Shown here piece after piece: positions 1 to 11,824 of a stretch of DNA of 64,000 bases. Below the pieces are notes generated by a model, which did not search any database, had not been told where the DNA came from, and worked only from the letters and a program-made list of their open reading frames with translations. Numbering within the stretch: the first letter of the stretch is position 1; each line of letters starts with the position of its first letter. This DNA is from Crotalaria pallida (taxonomy: Eukaryota; Streptophyta; Magnoliopsida; Fabales; Fabaceae), in contig CM075656.1 of NCBI GenBank assembly GCA_037953625.1, positions 74,605,001 through 74,669,000 on the forward strand. Direction: 5' to 3'. The position numbers were made by a program, and so were the translations under genes.

Positions 1-3000
1 CTTAACTCATCCCTTGGTTGGTTGAGATCATTGGCTTTAACTGCACCGTGATGAATCAGGCACTCTTTGATCTCCAAAATTTCTTCTGTTATTGGTAGTC
101 CTTCAGCAAGGTCAAGAGCTGTTTTGTTTTCTCTTGTCAGGGCATTTACGTTGGTGTCAGGGAGAAGTAGCAGCTCATTCACTATCTGCACGAATTGAGG
201 GGAGTCATAACTAATGCATTTTCCAATGAAGTTCATGATGTTTACATCCATAGACCATAATTTATAAGAGAATGCTAACTCACTCATGCTTTTGATGCTG
301 GAGTCATGTTATTTAATTTGTATAACCAATTTAAACAACAAAATTGTACAACATCCAATTTGGGAAAAGAAAGAAGTGTTTCACCATCTCATAACATACA
401 TCCGAATTCAACATCTACATTCAACATTTGCCTCTTTTAAAATATAAAAGATAGAGAAAGAATATGGAAACTTCGGTGATTCTCTTTTATTTTCTAAAAT
501 AGACAAAGGTAAAGTGTTAATGTTAAATTTGGATCTACATATAAAATTTTTTAGTTTGTTTCATTTAACCATTTTTTTCATATCAACCTTTCTTAAAGTA
601 ACCAATGGCAAGAGAATATCATCATTCATTATTGAAATATGCAAGTAACATTTTTCCATTGATTATATTCCTCGTATAACCCCAAATTCTAATTTCGAAC
701 GAAAAACCAAAAATCCCTTTTGATATCCCAGCATTATTGCACAAGAATCATTATCCTTAATTATATATCTCTTGCTCAGTTGCCCCCCCCCCCCCCCCCC
801 CCCCCAAAAAAAGGTACTGAATAAAAAACATAGGGCATACAGATATCTCATATCCATGACCGGTGAGATACAGTCATCAGTCTGCCACATACTAGTCTCG
901 ATGTATTATAGTTGTCCTTATTAACTATAATACTCGACTAGGGAATCTTTAAGGATAATTATCAATCAATAAGATCTCACTATCAAGTCATGTACTTGAT
1001 ATTTTTATGACATTGAACTTATAATCCTAAGGACTTTATTACATCTATTTTAATTAAACAATTAAAGCATAAATATAATAAATGAAATGCCTCATTATTA
1101 TTAATATTAATAATCCATAAACATGAAATAAGTATTATGATACCTCAAACCTCTTCTTTCTGGTGGCCACATGCAAAGCAGTATTGCCAAACTTATCTGG
1201 CAGCATTACAATTGCTGCGTCTGCATTAAGAATCAGCTTCACCACTTCACAGGAAACTCCTTTCACAGCCATGTGAAGTGGAGTTTGTCCTTTCTTATCA
1301 GTTCTCCGAGCAAGTTGTGGATCCTTCCCTATCAATAGTTTCACAACATCAACATGCCCTTGCCTCGCAGCTAAATGAAGTGCATTCTTTCCATTGGACC
1401 TTGATAACTCCAATTGACTAGGATCTTGTGATAGCAATAGATTAACGACGTTTGCATGACCTCTTGTAGCTGCAGATATAAGAGGGGTTGCATTTGATTG
1501 TGCAAACGTTGACATCAGCCGCGGGTCATGCTCTAGTAGCAACTGCACAATGGCTGTCACAAAAACCTTCAGCCTAAACTTGTTAACACAAACACACATT
1601 GCATGAAATAGTGATTTGATAGATAACATGTATCATTTATCATTCATGTTACACTATTTTACTGATGATTCCAGACTTACCCTCTTTTTTCTTTCTAATA
1701 AGTAAAACAAAAACGAGTACATTTTAATGTGCAAGGAAATTTCTCTTTTGAGAGGTATATATAATAACAAAAGTTGATTATATGTATTTTACATCCTACG
1801 TATTTTGCTTACTTATTTTTTTGGAATGAAGCTTTTTTTTTTTAATCCTAAAAAGTCAAATTGAATTCCTAGTAACTTAGTGCATGCTTGGAATGAAATT
1901 AATTTGGGTTAGAATTGGTTCTTCAATGCATAAACTATTTTTACCTGCCTTAAAAAAATCACATTAGACATTGTTCCAACTCACAGTGGACAGCTTCTAA
2001 CGTGTTTTCAAACATGTTCTTCCTCTAGTAAAAAAGACTCGTTAACCAAGCAAAACCCAACTGCAAATGGAACGTGTTGAGTCAAGTGGAAGCACGCACA
2101 CCCCCCTCTCAACATGAGATTTTTCTACTAAACTTCATCGTCATTTGTCATTTATACTCTTATATTATACTCTCTCTAGTTCTTATTATAAGCACCTTTA
2201 ACTAATTTTCATATCCTTTAAGAAACTTAGTTACTATTGTTAGCGGTATTGGAAATGTAAATATTTGATATACTTTTTCAAAAATACCCTTATGATTATT
2301 ATTAGGAATCTAAAAAGTGTTGAGTAAATAAGGATGTTTGTGGAAAAGAAGTAATTAATGTCATTAGAAGTTGAAAATTGAGCTTATATTAAGGAAAAAA
2401 AAATCTTCAAAGGAGCTTATACATATGACGAGAGTTATATCTACGACGGGAGGGAGTACTTGCATGTTGTCTTTGTCCTTAGTCGTTACTAAACATTTGT
2501 ACTTGTTTGTATGGACATTGCTCTCAATGCATATTTTTCCATTTCTAATACTCACTCGAACCTTGCTAAAGGGTGTCTCTAGCTCGAGTTTATTTTTATC
2601 TTCTTTTTATACATTACATTTCAACAATAAATAATAAAAGAAGATCTTTAGTTCACATTCTGAGATTCTAGACACATAATTGGAAACTAAAGTTGATATA
2701 TATTTTTTAAGATAATCTCAAATAAAAACTAATACTATACTTGTTTACCTTCATGACCTTGATTAGCCGCAATATGAAAGGGATCAAAACCTGACCGGTT
2801 TTTATACGAAAGGGCCTCCATCGTGGTGTAAGGCAAAAACTCCTTCACGACATCAAGGTGGCCCTTCTCCGCCGCGGTAAACAACGCCGTCTCTCCCAAC
2901 TCATTAACCTCATTAACCATCGCGGACCTGATATCCGCGACCTCTTCATCAAACTCGGCCCCGCTGAGCGTGCCCGTCATCTGGGCATCGATCTCAGCGA

Positions 3001-3244
3001 GGATTTGTCGCACCGAGCCCACGTCGCCGCGTCTAGCGGCGAGGTGGAGCTCGGTGTCATTATGTCGGCCCGTAACCTGCTTGACATATTTTTTCTTGCT
3101 GTCAAGCCGCTTGCCAGAGTTTGACAGGAAGAGGGATTTATTGGAGTTGGAGTTGAGGAGGGACTTGGCGGAGGTGGAGAGGACGAGGGAGGGTCTTGGG
3201 GTGGTTGGGGTGGCGGGTTCGGAGAAAGGGGTGGTGTGATCCAT
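1..3244 (-). CDS. ITN1-like ankyrin-repeat membrane protein, 5' three exons (partial)
   Basis: Plant ankyrin-repeat proteins of the ITN1 family are membrane proteins linked to salt and ABA signalling (family knowledge). Exons read on the minus strand are 3244-2749, 1553-1144 and 185 to beyond base 1. Donor/acceptor pairs are GT at 2748 with AG before 1553 (phase 1), and GT at 1143 with AG before 185 (phase 0). The start is the ATG at 3244; the frame stays open a little upstream but without an ATG. The N-terminus is Pro/Ser/Thr-rich, then a conserved basic stretch (KKYVKQVTGRHNDTELHLAA), then about seven ankyrin repeats with TALH- or PLH-type cores across exons 1-2 and into exon 3. Exon 3 continues with the family's ALDLAEGLP-type segment. 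The C-terminal PGG/transmembrane domain lies left of the window. About 363 residues are present and no break is seen. Family assignment is confident; orthology to ITN1 itself is inferred. Confidence 0.9.
186..1143 (-). other. Intron 2 of the ankyrin gene
   Basis: AT-rich intron bounded by GT (1143-1142) and AG (187-186) on the minus strand. It holds a 23-base C run at 783-805. A short glycine-rich reading frame across that run is an artefact of the homopolymer. Confidence 0.85.
783..805. repeat. Poly(C) homopolymer, 23 bp
   Basis: Twenty-three consecutive C, followed directly by seven A. It lies inside intron 2 of the ankyrin gene. C homopolymers this long are rare in AT-rich plant introns, so the exact length may be a sequencing or assembly estimate. 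Confidence 0.95.
1554..2748 (-). other. Intron 1 of the ankyrin gene
   Basis: Intron 1195 bp long, donor at 2748 and acceptor AG at 1555-1554. It carries a Stowaway-type MITE at 2170-2456; otherwise AT-rich sequence with no recognised feature. Confidence 0.85.
2170..2456. mobile_element. Stowaway-like MITE in intron 1
   Basis: Flanked by TA on both sides (2168-2169 and 2457-2458). Termini are CTCTCTCTAG... and ...CGGGAGGGAG, an imperfect version of the CTCCCTCCGT inverted repeat of plant Tc1/mariner MITEs. Inner parts of the two ends also match inversely around TATAAGC(A/T)CC. A related, inverted, degenerate copy lies at about 8640-8946. Confidence 0.7.
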
Positions 3245-3814
3245 TGGAGGCAAGGGCAGTGCCCTAGCCAAGGGTTACGAGAAGGGTAGGAGGAGGAGGA
3301 GGTGGTGGAAGAAGGTTGGGATCCCCATGCGAGAATCCTCGCATGTCAACAACAACACCATGCGCGCTCTCTGGTTTTGATCCGCACCATAAGCGGAAAA
3401 CTGCTTCCAAGGGGGGTGATGATGCTTTTTTGGTTTTGGGTTGTTGGAAAACTGTTTTAACAAAGACATCTTTTTCACCACTAAATCCAATGTCTAATAT
3501 TACCTAAGGGAAAAACAAAAAATAAAATAGAATTAAAATATCTAATAAATTATTCTCTCGGTTCCTTGTTGTACGTTTATTTAACTATGTTACAAAAATT
3601 AAAAATAATAGTTACATTTTTTTAAAATGTAATTTAACATTTCAATTTTATTCTATATGAGAAAATAATATATGCATCAACAGTGTAAATTTTGTTTACA
3701 CTATCAATATATCATTTATTGTTGATGGATTATCAATATTTAACTTACAAATAAAAATAATGCATATAAATGGTGGATAATGCATCGACATATATATTAA
3801 ACTCATATTATATA
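3245..3814. other. 5' flank of the ankyrin gene
   Basis: The 5' UTR and proximal promoter of the ankyrin gene should lie here, reading leftward. About 3272-3490 is GC-richer and includes GGAGGAGGAGG runs (CT-rich on the coding strand), typical of a plant leader. I see no convincing TATA box. The rest is AT-rich. Confidence 0.4.
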
Positions 3815-4167
3815 CTCCCTCCGTTTCACAATGTTTGACCTTTTAGCCTTTTTTTCTTGTTTCACAATGTTTGGCCATTTATATTTTCAATACACAAACA
3901 TATTTTTTTTCCAATATTAACCTTTCATTCAATCATTTCTCTTACTCCTCATTAATTCTATTTTATTTTATCATCTCTCTCATCTTTAAACCATTATACA
4001 TTAATTAATGGACATACTTACTAATAAAAATTAAATACTATTATAATTTTCAATAAGGATTAAATATGGGTATTTTAGACAAACTATACATAATACTTAC
4101 AATAATCAACACTTTCTTAATCTGTGTGCCCAAATCTAAAAGGCCAAACATTGTAAAACGGAGGGAG
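3815..4167. mobile_element. Stowaway MITE, 353 bp
   Basis: Terminal inverted repeats begin CTCCCTCCGTTTCACAATG at the left and end with the matching inverse (CATTGTAAAACGGAGGGAG) at the right. TA target duplications sit at 3813-3814 and 4168-4169. The interior is AT-rich and non-coding. Mobilisation in trans by a mariner-like transposase is family knowledge. Confidence 0.88.
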
Positions 4168-4699
4168 TATCTTGTATCCTTATATATGAAAACAAAATAA
4201 AATCAATAATTAAAGAGCAAGTGTATATTTGATAAGGCAAATTTGTAGCTTATTTGATGACATGTAGTTTATTCATTCAGTCAATAAATAATGAGTTTTA
4301 CTAACAAAAACATTTATCAAGGTTTTTAAACTTTGAAAAATAATCATATGTGTACATTACTTTGTGTCTCAAAAATTAAAAAAAAAAACATTTGTAATGA
4401 TTTTATATTATATTTAGTTTCTTAACAAATTCATTAAAAACGATTAATAGCCGTTGTCATAAATTATATAGTTTAATTATTTTTCTCATCTTTTGTTGTT
4501 TACCTATTTCAATTGACCCTTTACCCTTTTTTTTTCATTTGAATCCGTATAGTTGTTGCCATCTCTTAATCGAGTTAGTCTCTCATCTGTTATTAATTTT
4601 TAGATGATGTTGCTGATTATTTGTACATGTTATGATTAAGGTCTAAAAGGATCGATAAATAATTACTATTTCGAACTTGTCGTGAGTTAATGACACTTA
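4168..4699. other. Intergenic, no feature recognised
   Basis: AT-rich sequence with homopolymer A and T runs. I see no coding or structured element. Confidence 0.5.
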
Positions 4700-5540
4700 C
4701 CTTACACAATTATCTCTACAAGAATTAATGTGACTTGTAGTAGAAACCTAATGACATGAACCATGCTTAAAAGATCTAAACGAAAATAAAAGCTCAGAAT
4801 AAACGGACCTTACATGCAGATAAGTCTCAAGACTTATTCTTGAAGTAAATCTTCAGAAGTTAAACAACACAATTATCGAAGATTGATAGCAAACTATCTA
4901 TGGGTTATTGACAATCATAGAAAATCACTGATTATATCCTTATAGATAAGATAACATGAAGATTGTTCTCATAAATAGAAGATTTATCTATATAATACAT
5001 CAAACCAATAAGCCACCCTAACTATATAAATACCAACTTCATCCAAGGGGTTGAGACATCTCGATCTTAATCTCAATTGAATCACAATTATACTCATCAT
5101 CGGTATAGAGCATCATCAACACTCTTCAGAGAGAGACATTCAACAGTGAGAGAGCTAGAATTTTGTTGTCCAACACGGTAGCAGATGTATCTAACCCCAC
5201 AACGAAGGTTCAAAAATCACTTGAAGTTAATCACCCAACATTGCTGAGAGTCTTAACCTTAGGATCCAAAGCGGTGAACCACCTCATTCATACAAGAGAT
5301 CCTAGATCACAAATGACCTCCCTAAGAGTAGAGGGAATATCATTAACTACTCTTAGGGACAATTCGAAGCAGTCTTGTTCTCCCATGATGCACTATTTCA
5401 ATGTGCCTAATAGAACTACGTAATTTTGATCCCCAAAACCTTAGTTCAAACGAGTACGTAAGAGCAAATACCTACCATTGCTAGACTAAAAATCCTTAAC
5501 AATGACCCCATCCTTAACATACTTCTGTCTAATCTGGACA
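4700..5540 (+). repeat. Possible degenerate LTR/leader remnant
   Basis: Base composition rises and a promoter-like CTATATAAATACC occurs at about 5024, followed by a CT/GA-rich leader with GAGAGAGACATTC and an 86-codon open stretch at 5163-5423 with no recognised domain. This resembles the promoter end of an old LTR retrotransposon, but I find no partner LTR, PBS or TSD. The assignment is weak and the open stretch is probably not a gene. Confidence 0.25.
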
Positions 5541-7014
5541 TAACAATTACTTAGGGACCAACTCAAATAAATTTGTGTATCAAGTTTATGATGATGTCGT
5601 TGATTATTCGTGTATGTGGCAATTAATGTGTGTTTGGTATAGTCTGAAAAATTAGATTGTGATTATTTTTATTTATGATTATAATCTGGTATACCCAAGA
5701 TTATAATATGTTAAAATTATAATCTGTTTATGTTTGGATCTCTTAGCTGAAAAATGAATTTATCTTTTTTGTTTGGGTAATGTAAAGAAAATTATTTTTA
5801 CTAAGTAAATTACAAAAAAAAAAAATATAAGATTAGTTATTATAACCTTGGAGTGATAAGGGTAAAATAAAAAAATTATACGAGTCTCAAAAAATAATCT
5901 CCGGCACCTGTGAGAGAAATGTTGAATTTTAATTATTTTTTCAAGAATATAATCTAAAATTATAATCTACATTGATAATCAAACATATTAAATTATAATT
6001 ATTTAAAAAAAATCAAAACACAATTTTATTCTAAACCAAATAACTAAGATGATGTTGTATTAACTATTGGCTTCATTTTCAAAAGGTTTGATTAAAAAAA
6101 ATTGAATGACATTTAACTCAAAAGAAAAAATTACTTCTCATTCCTATTTGCAATATAAGAATAAACAAATATTTTTTTTATAGTTTATAATGTTAAAAAA
6201 AATTAATTAATTTTTTTAAATTTTGTTTCATTTATTTTTCAAAAACATTCATAGAAAGTGGTTATATCATTTAATTTTTTTTCATTCACAATGCTAATTT
6301 TTTTTAAATATTTTTTTAAACAAATTTGAGAAAATTAAATATAATCAATTAATCTCCCTAATAAACATAATTTTATTTTTTTTCCTTTTTTTTATACACC
6401 AAGAGTATCCTTGAGCCGATAATCAAAGACTAATCCTCTCTAAGGCGTAAAAATCACCAAAGTGGATTTTACCTCCACCAATAAACTCTTTTTAATAATC
6501 GCAACAGAGATCAAATATTTGACAATCTAACATCATGCTTAAGAAACTCAATTTTCTATCAATTATGTTTTACTTTGTTGATAATTTTTTTTCTTTCTTA
6601 ATCGTAAAGAAGAGGAAATACTAATTTGATGAAATAATTTCACCTTGTTGGACCACACCTTTAAAATTTAAAACCTATCATCTACCTTGAAATAATTTCA
6701 CCTTGGAGTCTTGGACCACCCAAGCAGCTCATCTATCAATTGTTGAAAACTTGAAATGGTGCCATCCAAGTGGCTGAATTTTTCTTGTAAATGACCCGGT
6801 GTTCAGATGGATATAGGAGTATTAAGGCAAGAGTTAAATATTTAAAGTCAATAATTTCCAGATCATTCAGGTTTGTTGTGGACAACAACATGCATTTATT
6901 TAATGTATATGGCGAAATTCAATTCGGAGGAAGTTTTTCAAATATTTCATATTAAATTTTCTGATCTTTACCTTGAAAAAATTGATAGTTTTTTATTAAA
7001 AATCCGCGTTTTAA
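5541..7014. other. Intergenic, nothing recognised
   Basis: AT-rich DNA with A/T homopolymers. No domain-bearing frame, no clear repeat pair and no RNA gene seen. Confidence 0.5.
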
Positions 7015-7376
7015 AGAAGCTACTACAGCCCCACCATGCATAAGCCAAATGTTTGGGATGATGTATGCAACTTGCTGCTGATTTATGTTTCACAAAAGTC
7101 ACCTTTAAAAGTGACTGTTTTACAGCTCTTCCAAGCTTGTATGAAAAGAAGCAATGACTATGGATATTTGAGGAACTAGTCCAAGAGGGTCAGGATCTTA
7201 TGAGCCTGTTCAAGAAAGAGTAATTATGTTGCAGATTTTCTAGCTAAGAAAACTATCATGTATAAGGACATATATTGGATAGAGGATATGCCAAGTGACA
7301 TTATCCCTCTTTTGAACTCTGATGTATCATGTACCTTTTCTTAATAAAAGTCCTTAACTTTCAACAAAAAAAAAAA
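7015..7376 (+). mobile_element. 5'-truncated LINE (L1-type) tail with poly(A)
   Basis: The frame at 7231-7344 ends a plant LINE ORF2: it begins ADFLAKK, the end of the RNase H-like domain common in plant L1 elements, and runs on to a TAA stop at 7342-7344. A short 3' UTR with AATAAA follows, then a poly(A) run at 7366-7376. Upstream sequence to about 7015 is degraded coding DNA. 5' truncation and a poly(A) tail are typical of target-primed reverse transcription. The left boundary is approximate and I could not fix a target duplication. Confidence 0.65.
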
Positions 7377-7417
7377 GAAAAAGAAAAGAGAAGTTACTTC
7401 CTCTGGGTTAAAATATA

Positions 7418-7864
7418 CTTCCTCTGTTCCTACTTATCTGTTATATTTCAAAGAAGGGTCTTTCTATAATCAAACCTTTAAAAGAAAATGTTTCTTGAAA
7501 ATTGATGCACTTAAATGAGTTTAAAAATAATTATTTAGTTTTTCAGTACAATTTTATCATTTATATTCTCTTATCTTATGCATGGGGTGCATAGAATAGA
7601 AAAATCGTTCAAACAAAATCCCTCATTTAAGAAATACATTCATTACTTAAATTTTTAATACATTAATCATATTTTTTTCCCACTATACTATTTCTATCTC
7701 CTTAATCATTACTTTTTCTCTACTACTTACGAAAACCAATATCCTATTAAGTAGGGGCAAATATGAAAAATAACATTTATTGCACTCTTGAAATCATCAA
7801 AAGGACAAATAAAAAAAAACAAAAAAACTTCTCAAAAAAGACAATTAAATAGAAAGGAAGGGAG
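7418..7864. mobile_element. Stowaway-like MITE, possibly composite
   Basis: Starts CTTCCTCTGTTCC after TA (7416-7417) and ends GGAAGGGAG before TA (7865-7866). The inner flanks are partly inverse-complementary (TATCTGTTAT against AATTAAATAG). It is longer than its neighbours, so it may contain a second insertion. Confidence 0.5.
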
Positions 7865-7904
7865 TAAGAAAAATAAAACATATTTTTCTTGGTTTAAAAT
7901 ACTA

Positions 7905-8176
7905 CTCCCTCCGTTCCACTTTATCTGTCACTTTAACCTTTTTAACTTGTTCCAAATTATTTGTGGCTTTAGGGATTTGAGGGTGTATTAATTGATTTTT
8001 TTCAACTTTAACCTTACATTTAATGTGTTGAAATATGTGAAATGAGTGATAATTAATGTACTTTGAGAATATTATAGTAAAGTTATCTAATAATTCTATT
8101 GAAAATTGAAGCATTGAACGAATTTCTTAATCCATGTGAAATTTCTAAAGTGACAGTTAAATTGGAATGGAGGGAG
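7905..8176. mobile_element. Stowaway MITE, 272 bp
   Basis: Left end CTCCCTCCGTTCCACTTTAT, right end the inverse with few mismatches (TTGGAATGGAGGGAG). The inner part of both ends shares CTGTCACTTTA. TA duplications lie at 7903-7904 and 8177-8178. No coding capacity. Confidence 0.88.
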
Positions 8177-8411
8177 TATAAGTAAAATTAACTAATTTTC
8201 TTAAATTTTATTTCATTTTCAATGATACTTTCTTAAAATATCCGTAGAAAATTGTTATCTTATTTAATTTTTGTTTCATTCTCTACGCAACTTTCCTAAA
8301 ATCCTCTATTCTTTTATCAATTTTAAAAATTAAATACAATCAACTACATCCTTAATATGCGTAAAATTAATTATTTTTCTTATAATTCGGGTATGATGGA
8401 ATATTTAATAG

Positions 8412-8592
8412 TTTTTTTTGTCGAAATCAGGTGGTTTCTGGGCTTCACATTTTTTGTGGCACATACAACTAATCCATCTCGGATTTGAGAACTATGCGAG
8501 TCTTTGACTCAACGGTATGGATCCTTCCCAAAAATTATTGTCTCACTGGGACTCGAGTCTTTGACCCTGAAGTCCTTGAGCGCTAAGAGTAT
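8412..8592 (-). mobile_element. tRNA-derived SINE, 5'-truncated copy
   Basis: Reading leftward it matches the complete SINE at 24311-24514: a B-box-like GGGACTCGAG (plus strand, about 8548), the same body, and a poly(A) tail (T run at 8413-8419 on the plus strand). The A-box end is missing, which is usual for 5' truncation. Confidence 0.6.
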
Positions 8593-8639
8593 TACTAATT
8601 ACACTAAAAATGTAAATATTTTCAATGTAACTACAGCCA

Positions 8640-8946
8640 TTAAGCCCAATTTGAAGAGTTTGTTTCCTTAATATAAGTTCATTTTCAAATCTTCAAAGAC
8701 ATTAATTACTGTTTTTTCACAAACACCCTTATTTACTCAACATTTTTTACATTTCTAATAATAATAATAGTAATGGGACTCAACATTTTTTACATTTCTA
8801 ATAATAATAATAGTAATGGGGTACATTTGAAAGAGAATACAAAATATTTATATTTTCAATATCATTAACAATATTAATTAACTTTATCAAAGGGTGTAAA
8901 ATTTAAATTTGGTCAAAGAGGCTTATAATAAAAGATCGGATGGAGT
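8640..8946. mobile_element. Degenerate MITE, inverted relative of the intron-1 MITE
   Basis: Contains the inverse of the 2170-2456 element (TTAATATAAG near the left, CACAAACACCCTTATTTACTCAAC in the middle). It ends CGGATGGAG before TA (8947-8948). A direct duplication of about 50 bp at 8770-8820 (CAACATTTTTTACATTTC twice) lies inside. The left end is not clean. Confidence 0.45.
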
Positions 8947-10199
8947 ATTTTTTTTAATGGACTTGAAATTTTTTCAAAGAGTCTTCTATTAAGAGACAAA
9001 ATAAGTATATTTTTTTTCAAAATTATCTCTATAATTATTATAGGTACTTTAAAAATTATTAAGTAAACGAAGATGTGTGTAAAAAAATTAATTAATGTTA
9101 TTAAATTTTTTTTTAAAAAAACTTATATTAAAGACAAAAAATTTGTCAAAAGTACTTTAATTTAAAATCCGAAGAAGTATTACGAAAAAATCAACAATGC
9201 CATACACAGTTGCCAATAAATCATTTGAATTTTTTAAACATAACCCTACGAGTTGCATCATCTTCGTATAAAACACCTTTTTTATTGATAGAGCTAAGAT
9301 TTGCTTTGATTATTTTTGTCTTTCAAGGATTTAGGATATGTTTGGATTCACAGTACAAAATCACGTTAGTCTCGATTTTCACGTTGAAGTATAAGCTGAT
9401 TTAATAACATTAATTATATATCCAAAATTGATTATGAACTAAATCACCACTCGTTCAAACATACATTCAGTCTCTCCTGTGCAAGAGATGAACAACCTTG
9501 AGGTGTAATAATAAAAAGATAAGAAATTTAATCAACAAACTTTGCATTTGAAAAGTTAAATGTTTAAAATTTTAGATATATTAAATTTATGTTCATTTCA
9601 AAAAAGAAAAATTACATTTGCGGTGTAATTTTACTTTTTTTTTATTTGTTAAAAAAACTACGTGTCTGTTTGGTACGCAAAATTGGAATTGCAATTTGTA
9701 ATTTCAATTCATCTCTAAATGGAATTGTGATTCTATGCTTGGATGGTATGAATTATTAGAATGTAAAATTAAAATTTTATATTCAATTTCTAATTTCATT
9801 GTTTGGGCATAAGATGTAAACTCCCAAAATAAGAGAGTTTTGACTCTAATTAAAAATATAACCCAAATAGATTTCGAGCTTTTTTGATCTGCTTTAATAA
9901 TATCAGAACCATTCGGGTTTTGAGCCGACTCACTAATATCACATGAAAACCTTGTGCGATCTAGTTAATAAGTTGGCCCACTAAGTATAGCTAGATGAAT
10001 AATATTGGCCAAATTTCATCTGGGTTTCTTTAGCCAATATCAGACCAAAAAAATTTAATTTTTTTTTTATTTTAAAAAAATTTAGCAAATACTCTAAGAT
10101 GTATGAACACTTTTAGCAAGATCCTTTATTTAAATGAAAAAAAAATGAATTAATAATATTTACATTTTAGAGGAAAGTTTTATGAGTATCGGATATAGG
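8947..10199. other. Intergenic, further MITE debris
   Basis: 8970-9180 again resembles the same MITE family (AAAACTTATATTAAAGACAA) but has no intact termini. The rest is AT-rich with no recognised gene. Confidence 0.45.
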
Positions 10200-10204
10200 A
10201 CACA

Positions 10205-11810
10205 TGTAAGTTCCATTGAGAATGTTTTGATAATGACAAAAGGTTTTGAACAAGCTACAAATGTGTTGATCAAGTTCAAGCTCAACAAGCAAACAACATT
10301 CAACAAATGAAGAAGAGAGAACAAGCTCATGAAGACTTAGTTTGTGTTTAATTGTAATATTTTTAGTTTGAGTCTTTTATTTTTAATGAGTTTGGGTAGA
10401 TTATTTAGAGGGTAGTGAATCTCTATCAAGGTCATGATTATATCATAATTTGAGTTTTCACTTAACCTAAAATCAATAGGTGGCTTAAAGGTTTGAAAGA
10501 AAAGGTTTAGTTTTGAGAAAACAAGTTTTCAAGTGATTTGAACTATCTTAATCGATTAAGACTAATCATAATCGATTAACATATTCAAAGCTACAATGCT
10601 TAATCGATTAAGCAAAAGTCTAATCGATTAAGAGCTGTACAACTGGTTTTTAAAATACGTTTTTCACTTGTCAAAATCAGTTTTTAGTGATACTAACTTT
10701 TGGGTATTCTATATAAACCTTTTCCTAATCATTGTGATTATCAATCATCATTTTTACATCAATTTTACAAAGATCAAGCCACACTATTCTCTCTCAATTT
10801 CATAAGATCAAAGCTTTAACTTTTATATTCTTTGATCAAGAATCTTGGAATCTCTTATGTGATATTGTCATAGCTATTGAAAGAGATTCATAGGATTGTT
10901 ATGGTTTTCATTTGAGTTGTAATCTTTGCAAGAGGCAAGCTATCTACAACAAACAAGAAGACTTGGTGTGTCGATTATCATCAAGCAAGTTCATTCAAAT
11001 TGAAGAAGAAGTCTTGGTGGTTTATCAAGCAAAGTGAAGTCTTGTTGTGAGGTATCAACGAGCAACGTGGAAGACTTGTTGTGTGGAGTTATCAACAAGC
11101 AAGGGTAGAGGTTAGATTAGAGGGTCAATAGGATTGCAAAACAAGAGTGTGGTGTATCTCTTGGAGGCTATCAAGAAGGGAGTCTTGAGAGGCATTTGTT
11201 TGTAATTTGAGAACTCTAATTCCTCATAGTGAAGAATCTCTCTTGGTTGAAGAGGGGACTGGATGTAGCTTTCAAGTGGATGAAAGTGAACCAGGATAAA
11301 TCACTGTGCAGTATCTCTAAACCCTTAACTCTTTACATTCTTGTCATTTCATATGTTCTTTGGTTGAAAACCTAGAAAAGATTGATTTTTCATAAGTGAT
11401 TGAATTGAATCTTAATTGTGCAAATTGATTTGGGGAAAATCATTTTCATAACCTAGGTAATCAATAAGAATATTGGTGTGAATCTTTTCCGCTGAATCTC
11501 AGAACATACGTGTTAATTGATTGATTTTCGTATTCGATTGAAAAAGTAATTTTTCAGTTTTTGAATGTGCTTAATCGATTAAGGGTGTTCATAATCGATT
11601 AAGAATTTGTGTACTTTCTGATCTTAATCGATTAAGACACATTTTAATCGATTAAGAGCTGAGCTTTTTGGAAAAATCATTCGTTTTGATTGTTTCAATT
11701 TGTTTCTTTCGAAAATCTTTCAAGGTTTCTTAAACACCTATTCAACCACCCCTTCTAGGTGTTTTCTTAGGGTTCCTTAGTTGTTTCAACCACCAATTGC
11801 GGTTTCCTCA
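10205..11810 (+). repeat. 5' LTR of the copia element (1606 bp)
   Basis: Begins TGTAAGTTCC and ends TTTCCTCA, directly before the PBS. It holds eight TAATCGATTA decamers arranged as four pairs with 20-bp spacing: 10549/10569, 10601/10621, 11572/11592 and 11625/11645 (start positions). It is longer than its 3' partner because that one has lost about 674 bp. Confidence 0.92.
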
Positions 11811-11812
11811 AT

Positions 11813-11824
11813 TGGTATCAGAGC
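11813..11824 (+). promoter_or_regulatory. Primer binding site, tRNA-iMet type
   Basis: TGGTATCAGAGC begins two bases after the 5' LTR. It is the standard PBS complementary to the 3' end of plant initiator methionine tRNA. Confidence 0.9.

Noticed and set aside
663..890. Glycine-rich 75-codon frame
   Set aside because: Created by the poly(C) homopolymer inside an intron.
3275..3490. Upstream 71-codon minus-strand frame as an extra exon of the ankyrin gene
   Set aside because: Not in a spliceable relation to exon 1 and without family similarity; taken as 5' UTR.
5163..5423. 86-codon frame as a gene
   Set aside because: No domain, no convincing splice or promoter context beyond a TATA-like word; more likely repeat debris.
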